From Paenibacillus dokdonensis (GTDB lineage: Bacteria > Bacillota > Bacilli > Paenibacillales > Paenibacillaceae), in the NCBI RefSeq assembly GCF_004916975.1, contig NZ_STGQ01000002.1:645299-707108 (forward strand): a DNA stretch of 61,810 nucleotides, written 5' to 3'. Each line of letters opens with the position of its first letter. The stretch's first letter is position 1. Of the stretch, positions 16,306-24,338 are shown piece by piece. The notes under the pieces are model-generated. The model ran no database searches, had not been told where the DNA came from, and worked only from the letters and a program-made list of their open reading frames with translations. The translations under genes and the position numbers were made by a program.

Positions 16306-17202
16306 ATGAATGTAGGAGACCTGGTCGTCCGCAAATCATATGGCGGTGATATCGCTTTTCGTGTGGAGGATATGCGGAGTAATCTGGCTGTAATCAAGGG
16401 GACCGAGTTTCGGCTGTTGGCTGATTCGCCCCTGGATGACCTTGTAAGGGTGCCATATGCACCGCTTAATGAAAAATCCCAGAAGGCCAATATTAGAGCG
16501 AATGAGTCGCTCAGCAGGCTGAAACGCCACCGTGAGGAGCAGACTCAGCGCAATCAGGCAGATCTTAGCGGAGACTGGCCGCAGCTGGAGCAGCCTTCTT
16601 ATTTTGAGGTTCCGGGTAAAGTGCTCCATCTTGATGGAGATTTAAATTACTTAAAAAAGAGTCTCAGTCTCTACCAGCAGCTGCGTGTGCCCGCAGAGGG
16701 CCACTATGTGAGCGAATCCGGTATGGCTGATGCCCTTTACCGGCTTCTTCCGAGAGTAAGGCCCGATATTGTCGTGATCACCGGTCATGACGGGGTGCTG
16801 AAACAGCGGCCTAATAATGACCTCTACAGCCTGAACAGCTACAAAAATTCGCAGAATTTTGTGTCGGCAATCCAGGTGGCAAGGCAATATGAGCGGCATT
16901 ATGACACGCTGACTGTCGTCGCTGGTGCCTGTCAGTCGCATTTTGAGGCGCTGCTGCAAGCGGGAGCGAACTTCGCCAGCTCGCCGGGGCGCATCCTCAT
17001 CCATGCGCTGGATCCCGTTTATGTAGCCGCCAAGGCTTCTTTTACCTCGGTCAGAGACACGATTAATATGACGGATGTGCTTCATAATACAATCAGCGGG
17101 ACCCAAGGCGTCGGAGGCGTTGAAACGCGTGGGAGCTACCGGATTGGTCTGCCACGCCTGAATGATCTTTCACAGCTGAAGGTGACGCCTTCGGTTCTGT
17201 AA
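16306..17202 (+). CDS. yabG: Sporulation-specific protease YabG
   Basis: YabG is a cysteine-type protease made in the mother cell that processes spore coat proteins. The 298-residue product begins with G-D-L-V-V-R-K-S-Y-G-G-D and carries the family blocks V-I-T-G-H-D-G near the middle and V-A-G-A-C-Q-S-H, whose Cys and His are plausible catalytic residues. I chose ATG 16306, with GGGGTGATG upstream, over an in-frame ATG at 16273. Family knowledge predicts sigma-K control; I could not place that promoter with confidence. A terminator follows. Confidence 0.93.
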   Translation: MNVGDLVVRKSYGGDIAFRVEDMRSNLAVIKGTEFRLLADSPLDDLVRVPYAPLNEKSQKANIRANESLSRLKRHREEQTQRNQADLSGDWPQLEQPSYFEVPGKVLHLDGDLNYLKKSLSLYQQLRVPAEGHYVSESGMADALYRLLPRVRPDIVVITGHDGVLKQRPNNDLYSLNSYKNSQNFVSAIQVARQYERHYDTLTVVAGACQSHFEALLQAGANFASSPGRILIHALDPVYVAAKASFTSVRDTINMTDVLHNTISGTQGVGGVETRGSYRIGLPRLNDLSQLKVTPSVL

Positions 17203-17218
17203 AAAAAAGCATTTATTG

Positions 17219-17252
17219 AACCTTAATCCTGCTCCATGGATTAAGGTTTTTT
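17219..17252 (+). terminator. Terminator after yabG
   Basis: AACCTTAATCC pairs perfectly with GGATTAAGGTT and is followed by TTTT. Confidence 0.92.
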
Positions 17253-17304
17253 GTCGTTTATGGCGTGTATACAGAAATATTACAAAATACCGCAAAAAAA
17301 TCCG

Positions 17305-17334
17305 TTGACAATTTAATTTTAATGCTGATATAAT
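17305..17334 (+). promoter_or_regulatory. veg promoter P1 (sigma-A)
   Basis: TTGACA (17305-17310), an 18-base AT-rich spacer and TATAAT (17329-17334): both hexamers match consensus. Confidence 0.85.
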
Positions 17335-17345
17335 TAAAATTTTAT

Positions 17346-17374
17346 TTGACAAAAACTTCTCCTAGCGTTATAAT
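17346..17374 (+). promoter_or_regulatory. veg promoter P2 (sigma-A)
   Basis: TTGACA (17346-17351), a 17-base spacer and TATAAT (17369-17374): a full consensus promoter directly downstream of P1. The predicted start is about 20 bases before the veg ATG. Confidence 0.92.
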
Positions 17375-17401
17375 GGACAAGGAAAGAGGTGGTCGTCGAC
17401 A

Positions 17402-17677
17402 ATGGCTAAAAATGCGCTGTTGGAAATCAAACGCAATCTCGAAGCCCATGTGGGTCAAAAAATATCGCTTCGGGCAAACGGTGGTCGCCGAAAGACCGTC
17501 GAGAGAACTGGTGTCTTGGAAGAAACGTACCCTTCTGTTTTTATTGTAAAGCTGGACCAAGAACAGCAAACTTTTAAACGTGTATCATACAGCTATGCAG
17601 ATATTCTTACTGAATCCGTGGAAGTTACCATTTGCGATGATAACGCAGAGACACGAATTGAGTATGAAAAAGCGTAA
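17402..17677 (+). CDS. veg: Veg protein
   Basis: Veg is a small, abundant vegetative protein that in B. subtilis stimulates biofilm formation. The 91-residue product closely follows the family, with L-x-x-I-K-R-x-L-E-x-H-V-G near the N-terminus and the G-R-R-K-T-V-E-R-x-G block. AAAGAGGTGG lies before the ATG. Two tandem consensus sigma-A promoters suggest strong expression, in line with the classic strong veg promoter of B. subtilis. It stands as its own unit with a terminator. Confidence 0.95.
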   Translation: MAKNALLEIKRNLEAHVGQKISLRANGGRRKTVERTGVLEETYPSVFIVKLDQEQQTFKRVSYSYADILTESVEVTICDDNAETRIEYEKA

Positions 17678-17690
17678 CTTTTTCATTGGA

Positions 17691-17722
17691 AACAGCCTTC
17701 CTTTCCGGAAGGCTGTTTTTTG
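17691..17722 (+). terminator. Terminator after veg
   Basis: AACAGCCTTCC pairs perfectly with GGAAGGCTGTT around TTTCC and is followed by TTTTT. Confidence 0.93.
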
Positions 17723-17890
17723 TTGGCAGCGGACTTTTCGAATGAGGACCCTTCCTGTGAGAGATAATACATAAAGTATTTCCCTATATAGATTGGATTA
17801 CAGGCAAGAAGGCAGTCCCTAGAACGGGATTAAGCAGCAAGACAAAGCATTCGTTCCATTTGTATAAAAGGATGATAAGGAGGATATTCC

Positions 17891-18070
17891 ATGAGCCGCA
17901 GACGCCGTAGTGTGATGTCAGAAGAGCTGAAAAATGAGCTTGCCAAGGATTTGGGCTTTTATGAGACCGTCCAGCAAGAGGGTTGGGGCGGAATCAAGGC
18001 CAAGGATGCCGGCAATATGGTGAAGCGCGCCATTCAACTAGCCGAGCAGGCAGCATCGCGCAAATCGTAA
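17891..18070 (+). CDS. sspF: Small acid-soluble spore protein SspF
   Basis: SspF is a minor alpha/beta-type SASP that binds spore DNA. The 59-residue product starts M-S-R-R-R-R and contains the SASP blocks E-L-A-K-D-L-G-F-Y and G-x-I-x-A-x-D-A-G-N-M-V-K-R-A-I. ATAAGGAGG lies before the ATG. Its place between veg and ispE matches B. subtilis. Family members are transcribed by sigma-G in the forespore; I looked in 17723-17890 and could not assign a convincing sigma-G promoter. Confidence 0.95.
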   Translation: MSRRRRSVMSEELKNELAKDLGFYETVQQEGWGGIKAKDAGNMVKRAIQLAEQAASRKS

Positions 18071-18088
18071 ACCAAAAAGGTAAAACCG

Positions 18089-18126
18089 GCGGAGACCCCT
18101 ATTTTCACATGGGGATCTCCGTTTTT
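18089..18126 (+). terminator. Terminator after sspF
   Basis: CGGAGA-CCCC pairs with GGGGATCTCCG (one mismatch) and is followed by TTTTT. Confidence 0.85.
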
Positions 18127-18222
18127 CATAACGAAACTTCAGGTTCGAAATGACTTGCATGATACAGTTTGATATAATGATTTGAAGCTGATATGAGGGA
18201 AACTTGAGGGTGGGTGAACGCC

Positions 18223-19077
18223 TTGAAAATTTACGAAAAAGCGCCAGCCAAAATTAACTTGATGCTGGACGTATTACATAAACGCCCAGACGGGTTTCAT
18301 GAGGTCGAAATGGTGATGACCATGGTCGATTTGGCGGATCGGCTAGAGATGTCAGATCTACCGCGGGATACTATTATTATTACGAGCCAGGCGGGGTATA
18401 TCCCCTTGGATGAGAAGAACCTGGCATTCCAGGCCGCGAGGCTGATTAAAGACCGCTACGACGTCAAAAGCGGCGTGCATATCCATTTGGATAAAAAGAT
18501 ACCGGTAGCTGCCGGCCTTGCAGGAGGAAGCAGTGATGCAGCTGCAGCGCTTAGAGGGCTAAACCGGCTCTGGAAATTAAACATACCTGTGAAGGAGCTG
18601 CAAGAGCTGGGCGCCGAGCTGGGCTCAGATGTTCCTTTTTGCGTGACGGGGGGAACGGCGCTTGCGACGGGCCGGGGAGAGAAGCTGACGCATGTCCGTA
18701 ATCCGCTGCAGTGCTGGGTGATTCTGGCCAAGCCTCCGATCAATGTATCGACTGCGGAAGTATACGGCAAGTTCAGAGCAGCCGAGATCAAGCAGCATCC
18801 ATCCGCAAGCGGGATGATCCAGGCGATTGAAACAGGGAACTTTGAAGCGGTATGTGACGGTCTCGGCAACGTGCTTGAAGATGTGACCTTGAAACTGCAT
18901 CCGCAGGTAGGCCAGCTTAAGGATGCGATGATGAAGCTCGGGGCCGATGGAGTACTCATGTCGGGAAGCGGGCCAACCGTATTTGGGCTGGTGTACAAGG
19001 AATCCAAGGTTGCCCGGATCTATAATGGCCTTCGGGGGTTCTGCAAGGAAGTATATGCGGTGCGACTACTGACCTAA
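18223..19077 (+). CDS. ispE: 4-diphosphocytidyl-2-C-methyl-D-erythritol kinase
   Basis: IspE is the GHMP kinase of the MEP isoprenoid pathway. The 284-residue product begins M-K-I-Y-E-K-A-P-A-K-I-N-L and has the ATP-binding loop P-V-A-A-G-L-A-G-G-S-S-D-A-A-A and the C-terminal S-G-S-G-P-T motif. I chose TTG 18223 because it aligns with the B. subtilis start and sits at proper distance from GAGGGTGGG. The GTG at 18214 would sit on top of the ribosome binding site. Confidence 0.95.
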   Translation: MKIYEKAPAKINLMLDVLHKRPDGFHEVEMVMTMVDLADRLEMSDLPRDTIIITSQAGYIPLDEKNLAFQAARLIKDRYDVKSGVHIHLDKKIPVAAGLAGGSSDAAAALRGLNRLWKLNIPVKELQELGAELGSDVPFCVTGGTALATGRGEKLTHVRNPLQCWVILAKPPINVSTAEVYGKFRAAEIKQHPSASGMIQAIETGNFEAVCDGLGNVLEDVTLKLHPQVGQLKDAMMKLGADGVLMSGSGPTVFGLVYKESKVARIYNGLRGFCKEVYAVRLLT

Positions 19078-19094
19078 TTACCTCCTTATTGTAC

Positions 19095-19139
19095 AAACAC
19101 GTACAAAAATGCTATATTTATACTATAATATTCGGGTTT
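19095..19139. promoter_or_regulatory. Candidate PurR operator (two inverted PurBox-like sites)
   Basis: ACACGTACAA (19098-19107) resembles one PurBox with a mismatch in the CGAA core, and ATTCGGGTTTT (19130-19140) matches an inverted PurBox. The boxes are about 17-19 bases apart, near the spacing required for PurR. TATAAT (19124-19129) overlaps the second site. They lie 105-150 bases before purR, so autoregulation is plausible. Confidence 0.4.
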
Positions 19140-19244
19140 TACGTATAGATAAGGGTTTGAATTGGAAATTGGCTAGAAGTTATTCATTGAATTTTTGATT
19201 TCTGCCAGGTTTTTTATGAATAATGTGTTAGCGAGGAGTCTTTC

Positions 19245-20075
19245 GTGAAAAAATTAAAGCGAAGCGCGCGTCTGGTTGAGATGACCCAATATCTTTTATC
19301 CAGACCCCATACATTAATCCCGCTTACCACGTTCGCCGACCGGTACGGGGCTGCTAAATCGTCGATCAGTGAGGATTTGGTGATTATCAAGGAAGTGTTC
19401 GAGGACGAGGGCATGGGAGAGCTGATGACGATGGCCGGAGCGGCCGGAGGAGTTAAGTTCATTCCGAGAATTCCCAGGGAGCAGGCACTCATATTCGCCC
19501 AGGAACTGTGCAAACAGCTGCAGCAGAAGGATCGTATTCTCCCCGGGGGATATCTGTACATGTCTGATCTGCTGGGTCAGCCTTCCTTGATGAACGAAGC
19601 AGGTAAAATATTCGCTACAGCCTTTGCCAATCAGGATATCGATGTGGTGATGACGGTAGAGACCAAAGGAATTCCGCTGGCATACGCGACCGGAGCTCAG
19701 CTAAACCTGCCGGTTGTTCTGGTACGCCGTGACCATCAGGTTACGGAGGGCTCAGCCGTGAGCATCAATTACGTTTCCGGCTCACATAAAAGCATCCACA
19801 CCATGTCGTTGTCGCGCCGGGCGCTTAAAGAGAAATCCAAGGTACTGATCGTGGATGATTTCATGAAGGCGGGCGGAACGATTCAAGGCATGGTTGATTT
19901 ACTGGCTGAATTTGATGCTGAAGTAGCAGGTGTAGGAGTTCTGGTGGAATCCGGAGCTGTGGAATCAGAGGAACGTCTCCTCCATGATTATGTATCTCTG
20001 GCAATATTGACGGGTGTAGATTCGAAATCAAAGGAAATTGACGTCAATCCGGGTAATTACTTTAACAAACGATAA
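19245..20075 (+). CDS. purR: Purine operon repressor PurR
   Basis: PurR represses purine genes and is released by PRPP. The 276-residue product has an N-terminal winged-helix domain (about 1-75, with K-S-S-I-S-E-D-L as recognition region) and a phosphoribosyltransferase-like domain with the PRPP-binding V-L-I-V-D-D-F-M-K-A-G-G-T motif. The start is GTG 19245 with GCGAGGAG upstream. In B. subtilis yabJ (ridA) follows; here purR is followed directly by the spoVG control region. Confidence 0.96.
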   Translation: MKKLKRSARLVEMTQYLLSRPHTLIPLTTFADRYGAAKSSISEDLVIIKEVFEDEGMGELMTMAGAAGGVKFIPRIPREQALIFAQELCKQLQQKDRILPGGYLYMSDLLGQPSLMNEAGKIFATAFANQDIDVVMTVETKGIPLAYATGAQLNLPVVLVRRDHQVTEGSAVSINYVSGSHKSIHTMSLSRRALKEKSKVLIVDDFMKAGGTIQGMVDLLAEFDAEVAGVGVLVESGAVESEERLLHDYVSLAILTGVDSKSKEIDVNPGNYFNKR

Positions 20076-20202
20076 ACGCTGATAAACACTGCAGAATTTG
20101 TCGATTAAAATCCTTTATCGGCGAATAGTTCCGAAGTCTGTCGACAATATCAATCTTAGAAAAAAATTCCTGAATTTAGGACATTTTGTTGCCCCAAAAA
20201 AG

Positions 20203-20227
20203 AGGATTTCGCTTCGCTGTGTGGAAT
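20203..20227 (+). promoter_or_regulatory. Sigma-H promoter of spoVG
   Basis: AGGATTT (20203-20209), a 14-base gap and GAAT (20224-20227) reproduce the sequence and spacing of the B. subtilis spoVG P1 promoter. An AT-rich tract lies upstream, where AbrB acts in B. subtilis. Confidence 0.85.
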
Positions 20228-20267
20228 TATACACCAAGTCTCTGATGGAAAAAGGTGGTGAACACAC

Positions 20268-20552
20268 ATGCAAATTACGGATGTCAGGCTCCGCCGAGTC
20301 AACTCTGAGGGGAGAATGAAAGCAATCGCATCCATTACCATTGATAACGAATTTGTGGTTCATGATATTCGGGTCATCGATGGTAACAACGGAATGTTCG
20401 TTGCTATGCCGAGCAAGCGCACTCCTGATGGAGAATTCCGCGACATCGCCCATCCGATCTCTTCCGGTACTCGGGAGAAGATCCAAACGGCTGTTCTGGC
20501 GGAATATGAACGCGCTGCCAATGAAGAAGAAGTGATTGAGGAAGGCGCTTAA
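20268..20552 (+). CDS. spoVG: RNA-binding regulator SpoVG
   Basis: SpoVG is a small site-specific nucleic-acid-binding protein affecting septation, sporulation and other processes. The 94-residue product is highly conserved: M-Q-I-T-D-V-R-L-R-R, then F-V-V-H-D-I-R-V-I-D-G and F-V-A-M-P-S-K-R-T-P-D-G-E-F-R-D-I-A-H-P-I. AAAAAGGTGGTG precedes the ATG. A sigma-H promoter is present upstream and a strong terminator follows, so it is largely its own transcript. Confidence 0.97.
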   Translation: MQITDVRLRRVNSEGRMKAIASITIDNEFVVHDIRVIDGNNGMFVAMPSKRTPDGEFRDIAHPISSGTREKIQTAVLAEYERAANEEEVIEEGA

Positions 20553-20572
20553 GCTTTTCAATTGGGGTTCAA

Positions 20573-20611
20573 GGAAAAGAGAGCCAGGACTATGGCTCTC
20601 TTTTCTTTTTG
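20573..20611 (+). terminator. Terminator after spoVG
   Basis: GAAAAGAGAGCC pairs with GGCTCTCTTTTC, followed by TTTTT. Confidence 0.92.
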
Positions 20612-20663
20612 CGTAGAATACGATATATTCAGTAGTGAGTTCAAGAGTAGGAGGTCAAGACCC

Positions 20664-22055
20664 TTGAGAAGAATGGCGATTGTTCTTGCCGCAGGGCAGG
20701 GTAAACGAATGAAATCGAAACTATACAAAGTGCTGCACCCGGTCTGTGGAAAGCCTATGGTAGGGCATGTGCTGGATACTGTGAAACAAGTCAACTGTGA
20801 ACGCAGCATTGTTATCGTAGGACACGGTGCAGAAGCAGTCCAATCTTATCTGGGTGAGACCGCTGAATATGTACTGCAGGAGCAGCAGCTCGGTACAGGT
20901 CATGCCGTGAAAATGGCCAAGGATCTGCTGGGATCAGAAAAAGGCTCCACCATTGTCATTTGCGGAGATACACCACTGGTTACCGCTGAAACGCTGGAGG
21001 CTCTGACAGAGCTTCATGAAAGCAATAACGCGGCTGCAACGGTGCTGACGGCTTACACGGAGAATCCTAAGGGCTACGGACGCGTTATCCGCAGCGAGGA
21101 CGGAAGTGTCCTGCGCATTGTGGAGCAGAAGGATTGCTCACCTGAAGAGGATGCCGTTTGTGAATTTAATACAGGCACATACTGCTTTGATAATGCTAAG
21201 CTGTTCGCAGCATTGGAGAAAGTGACAAACCAGAATGTTCAGCAGGAGTATTATTTGACTGATGTCATTGGAATTATGGTCAGCCAGGGAGAAACCGTTC
21301 TTGGTTACATGACAGACGACTATGCGGAATCGATCGGTGTTAATGATCGTTTGGCCCTCTCGGAAGCGGAACGTCTGATGCGTGAACGTATCAATAAACG
21401 TCATATGCTGAATGGGGTAACGATTATTGATCCGGCATCTACTTATATCGGCGCTGATGTGATTATTGGCTCGGATACAGTTCTTCATCCGGGGACTGTG
21501 CTCAAAGGCAGCACTTCGATCGGCGAAGACTGCCAAATCGGCCCGCAAAGCGACATTAAGGATTCCGTGATCGGTGACGGCGTCGCTATTAAGCATTCCG
21601 TGCTTGACCAGGCCGAAGTCGGTAGCCGTACCACTGTCGGTCCTTTTGCATATCTGCGTCCAAAATCCCAGTTAGGGGAAGACGTGAAGATCGGTGATTT
21701 TGTGGAAATCAAAAATGCCAAGATCGACAATGGCTCCAAAGTATCCCATCTCAGCTATGTGGGAGACGCTAGCGTAGGTAAAAACGTCAATGTAGGCTGC
21801 GGAGCAATAACAGTTAACTATGATGGGTATAATAAATTTATTACAGAAATTGAAGACGATGCTTTTATCGGCAGCAATGTAAATTTGATAGCTCCCGTGA
21901 AGGTTGGAAAAGGCGCTTATGTGGTCGCAGGCTCGACCATTACACATGCCGTGCCTGAGAATGATCTGGCTATCGCCAGAAATCGCCAGGAGAATAAACC
22001 GGGCTATGCTGAGAAAATCCGAGCCCGCGCAAAGGCAAAAAAAGACAAGAAGTAG
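20664..22055 (+). CDS. glmU: Bifunctional GlmU (GlcN-1-P acetyltransferase / GlcNAc-1-P uridylyltransferase)
   Basis: GlmU makes UDP-GlcNAc for peptidoglycan and teichoic acids. The 463-residue product has the N-terminal nucleotidyltransferase domain with L-A-A-G-Q-G-K-R-M-K-S-K and a C-terminal left-handed beta helix built of hexapeptide repeats (from about residue 255), with the catalytic-region block N-Y-D-G-Y-N-K. I chose TTG 20664, with GTAGGAGGT at ideal spacing. The open frame running back to 20562 is inside the spoVG terminator. ATG 20673 is a less likely start. Confidence 0.95.
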   Translation: MRRMAIVLAAGQGKRMKSKLYKVLHPVCGKPMVGHVLDTVKQVNCERSIVIVGHGAEAVQSYLGETAEYVLQEQQLGTGHAVKMAKDLLGSEKGSTIVICGDTPLVTAETLEALTELHESNNAAATVLTAYTENPKGYGRVIRSEDGSVLRIVEQKDCSPEEDAVCEFNTGTYCFDNAKLFAALEKVTNQNVQQEYYLTDVIGIMVSQGETVLGYMTDDYAESIGVNDRLALSEAERLMRERINKRHMLNGVTIIDPASTYIGADVIIGSDTVLHPGTVLKGSTSIGEDCQIGPQSDIKDSVIGDGVAIKHSVLDQAEVGSRTTVGPFAYLRPKSQLGEDVKIGDFVEIKNAKIDNGSKVSHLSYVGDASVGKNVNVGCGAITVNYDGYNKFITEIEDDAFIGSNVNLIAPVKVGKGAYVVAGSTITHAVPENDLAIARNRQENKPGYAEKIRARAKAKKDKK

Positions 22056-22170
22056 CTTTAACGTCCAAAGGATGATTAAATAGAAGTATTAAATGTATTA
22101 GAAACATTGTTCAAACGGCAATGGAGACAGGCATGAATTTCAATGAACCAGCACGGAGGGTTTTTATTCT

Positions 22171-23124
22171 ATGACTTATTGTGATTCGAAATTAAAGATT
22201 TTTACTTGTAACTCCAATCCGAAGCTCGCGCAGCAAATTGCCGATTACATCGGAATTCCTATGGGTGATTCCCACACCACCAGCTTTAGCGATGGCGAAA
22301 TTCAGGTTAAACTGAATGAGAGCGTCCGCGGCTGTCATGTGTATGTGGTGCAGTCTACCTGCGGACCGGTCAATGACAATCTGATGGAGCTGCTTATCAT
22401 GGTCGATGCCCTGAAACGCGCTTCAGCCAAAAGCATCAACGTAGTTATTCCTTACTACGGATATGCACGTCAGGACCGTAAGGCTCGCTCCCGTGATCCG
22501 ATCACCGCGAAGCTGGTGGCGAATCTCATTGAGAAGGCCGGAGCGCACCGTGTCATTACAATGGATTTGCATGCCATGCAGATCCAGGGGTTCTTCGATA
22601 TTCCGGTGGATCATCTGCTCGGTGTGCCCATTCTGGCGCAGTATTTCCGTTCCAAGCAGATCGAGAACCCGGTCGTTGTATCTCCAGACCACGGCGGCGT
22701 TGTACGTGCCAGAAAGCTGGCTGATTTTCTGAACGCGCCGCTTGCGATTATCGACAAGCGCCGTCCGGAGCCAAACGTAAGCGAAGTGATGAATATTATC
22801 GGTCATATCGAAGGTAAAACTGCGATTTTGATTGATGATATCATTGATACAGCAGGTACAATCGTTCTTGGCGCCAACGCCTTAATGGAGGGTGGAGTCA
22901 AGGAAGTATACGCATGCTGTACGCATCCGGTATTCTCCGGTCCGGCAATGGAACGTCTGGAAAACTCTCCGCTGAGCGAGGTCATTGTGACGGATACCAT
23001 CCCGATCATGCATTCTGATCCCAGCAATAAAATCAAAGTGCTTTCGGTAGCTCCGCTTATGGGCGAAGCCATTATCCGGGTTCATGAAGAATTGTCGATC
23101 AGTAAGCTGTTTGAAATTGAATAG
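22171..23124 (+). CDS. prs: Ribose-phosphate pyrophosphokinase
   Basis: It makes PRPP from ribose 5-phosphate and ATP. The 317-residue product has F-S-D-G-E-I-Q-V near the N-terminus, the P-Y-Y-G-Y-A-R-Q-D-R-K flexible-loop region, D-L-H-A-M-Q-I-Q-G-F-F and the PRPP-binding I-L-I-D-D-I-I-D-T-A-G-T. GCACGGAGGG precedes the ATG. It follows glmU as in B. subtilis. PRPP links it to the nearby purR and hpt. Confidence 0.97.
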   Translation: MTYCDSKLKIFTCNSNPKLAQQIADYIGIPMGDSHTTSFSDGEIQVKLNESVRGCHVYVVQSTCGPVNDNLMELLIMVDALKRASAKSINVVIPYYGYARQDRKARSRDPITAKLVANLIEKAGAHRVITMDLHAMQIQGFFDIPVDHLLGVPILAQYFRSKQIENPVVVSPDHGGVVRARKLADFLNAPLAIIDKRRPEPNVSEVMNIIGHIEGKTAILIDDIIDTAGTIVLGANALMEGGVKEVYACCTHPVFSGPAMERLENSPLSEVIVTDTIPIMHSDPSNKIKVLSVAPLMGEAIIRVHEELSISKLFEIE

Positions 23125-23139
23125 AGATGTAATAAGCGC

Positions 23140-23181
23140 AGAAGGGGTTATGTTTCCTACCACAGGAAATGTAACCCTTCT
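23140..23181. other. Long stem-loop between prs and pth
   Basis: AGAAGGGGTTATGTTTCC (23140-23157) pairs almost fully with GGAAATGTAACCCTTCT (23165-23181). No T run follows, so this is not a standard intrinsic terminator. In B. subtilis ctc occupies this position; no ctc is present here. Confidence 0.7.
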
Positions 23182-23214
23182 CGCCATATAAAGCTATGGA
23201 GGAATAGAACCAAA

Positions 23215-23775
23215 ATGAAATGGATTGTCGGACTGGGAAACCCCGGTTCAAATTATGAAAAAACGCGGCATAATGTCGGTTTTATGATGCTTGACGCATT
23301 GGCTAAGCGCCATGGGATTACATTTGGTCCAAGCAAGTGTAAGGCGCTCATTGGAGAGGGCTTCATCGGGATGAATAAGGTCGTACTGATCAAGCCGATG
23401 ACATATATGAATTTATCAGGTGAAGCTGTTCGGGCCTATATGGATTATTATAAGGTTAAGCTTGAAGATATGATCGTCGTATATGACGACTTGGATACAG
23501 AGATCGGAAAAATACGTCTGCGTTATCAAGGCAGCGCCGGTGGCCATAACGGCATCAAGTCGATCATTCAGCATACAGGAACGCAAGCTTTCGACCGCAT
23601 TCGCATGGGGATTTCCCGTCCGGAGCCTGGCTTTGCTGTAGTAGACTATGTATTGTCCGCATTTCCCAAAAAAGAGAAAGAACTGCTGGAGAATATGATT
23701 GAACATGCATGTGATGCGGCTGAATTTAGCTTGGATCATACCTATGAACAAACGATGGCGAAGTTTAACGGATAG
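23215..23775 (+). CDS. pth: Peptidyl-tRNA hydrolase (SpoVC)
   Basis: Pth recycles tRNA from peptidyl-tRNA released during abortive translation. The 186-residue product has G-L-G-N-P-G-x-x-Y-x-x-T-R-H-N-V-G with the catalytic His21, the P-M-T-Y-M-N-L-S-G block and the D-D-L-D and G-G-H-N-G motifs. The ribosome binding site is AGCTATGGAGG. It was first known as spoVC in B. subtilis. fin follows. Confidence 0.97.
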   Translation: MKWIVGLGNPGSNYEKTRHNVGFMMLDALAKRHGITFGPSKCKALIGEGFIGMNKVVLIKPMTYMNLSGEAVRAYMDYYKVKLEDMIVVYDDLDTEIGKIRLRYQGSAGGHNGIKSIIQHTGTQAFDRIRMGISRPEPGFAVVDYVLSAFPKKEKELLENMIEHACDAAEFSLDHTYEQTMAKFNG

Positions 23776-23867
23776 AAATAATATGATCTGCTGCTTCGGA
23801 AAACAGGGCTAAATCAAGTGCAGGGCGGGCATAATGAGGGTATAAATCACCTTCAGGAGGCATATAA

Positions 23868-24098
23868 ATGGCTATAAATTATATCTGCCGGCATTGCCGC
23901 ACGCCGCTAGGAAGTATTGATTCCGCCCAGGTGACCGACGCGCAGCTCGGGTTCCATTCCTTGACCGCTGCGGAACGTAGAGATATAATAGCGTATGATT
24001 TAAGCGGAGATATCACGGTCAAAGTGATTTGCGATTACTGCAGAGAAGCATTGGAGCAACATCCGGAGCTGAATCTTGTGGCAAGTCCGCTTCAATAG
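23868..24098 (+). CDS. fin: Anti-sigma-F factor Fin (YabK)
   Basis: Fin helps switch the forespore from sigma-F to sigma-G by binding RNA polymerase in competition with sigma-F. The 76-residue product has two zinc-binding pairs, C7-x-x-C10 and C55-x-x-C58, and the conserved central segment ending D-I-I-A-Y-D. TTCAGGAGG precedes the ATG. It lies between pth and mfd as in B. subtilis. Together with csfB, two anti-sigma factors of the forespore switch are in this window. Confidence 0.92.
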   Translation: MAINYICRHCRTPLGSIDSAQVTDAQLGFHSLTAAERRDIIAYDLSGDITVKVICDYCREALEQHPELNLVASPLQ

Positions 24099-24131
24099 AC
24101 GTTATGAGTAGGATACCCTGTTCATTTTGGG

Positions 24132-24159
24132 GCCTTGGCAGTGTGCTGAGGCTTCTTTT
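24132..24159 (+). terminator. Probable terminator after fin
   Basis: GCCTTGGCA pairs with TGCTGAGGC (two wobble pairs) around GTG, followed by TTCTTTTC. The T run is imperfect. Confidence 0.55.
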
Positions 24160-24338
24160 CGGTATTCCCTGAGGTGACCTGCAAGTGCAGGACAGAAGTA
24201 ATCGCAAGGTGAACCATTTTATGGTAAAATCCTTTCGGGATGCCCACGAATAGTATGAAAGACCAGGACTTTTCGTGAACAAATAATAAAACAACATATC
24301 GGAATATCTTAAAAGTAAGCATGAGAGAGGTGCCCCTT

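Noticed and set aside
20098..20319. 73-codon frame between purR and spoVG
   Set aside because: It spans the sigma-H promoter of spoVG, lacks a ribosome binding site and is not similar to yabJ, which I looked for here.
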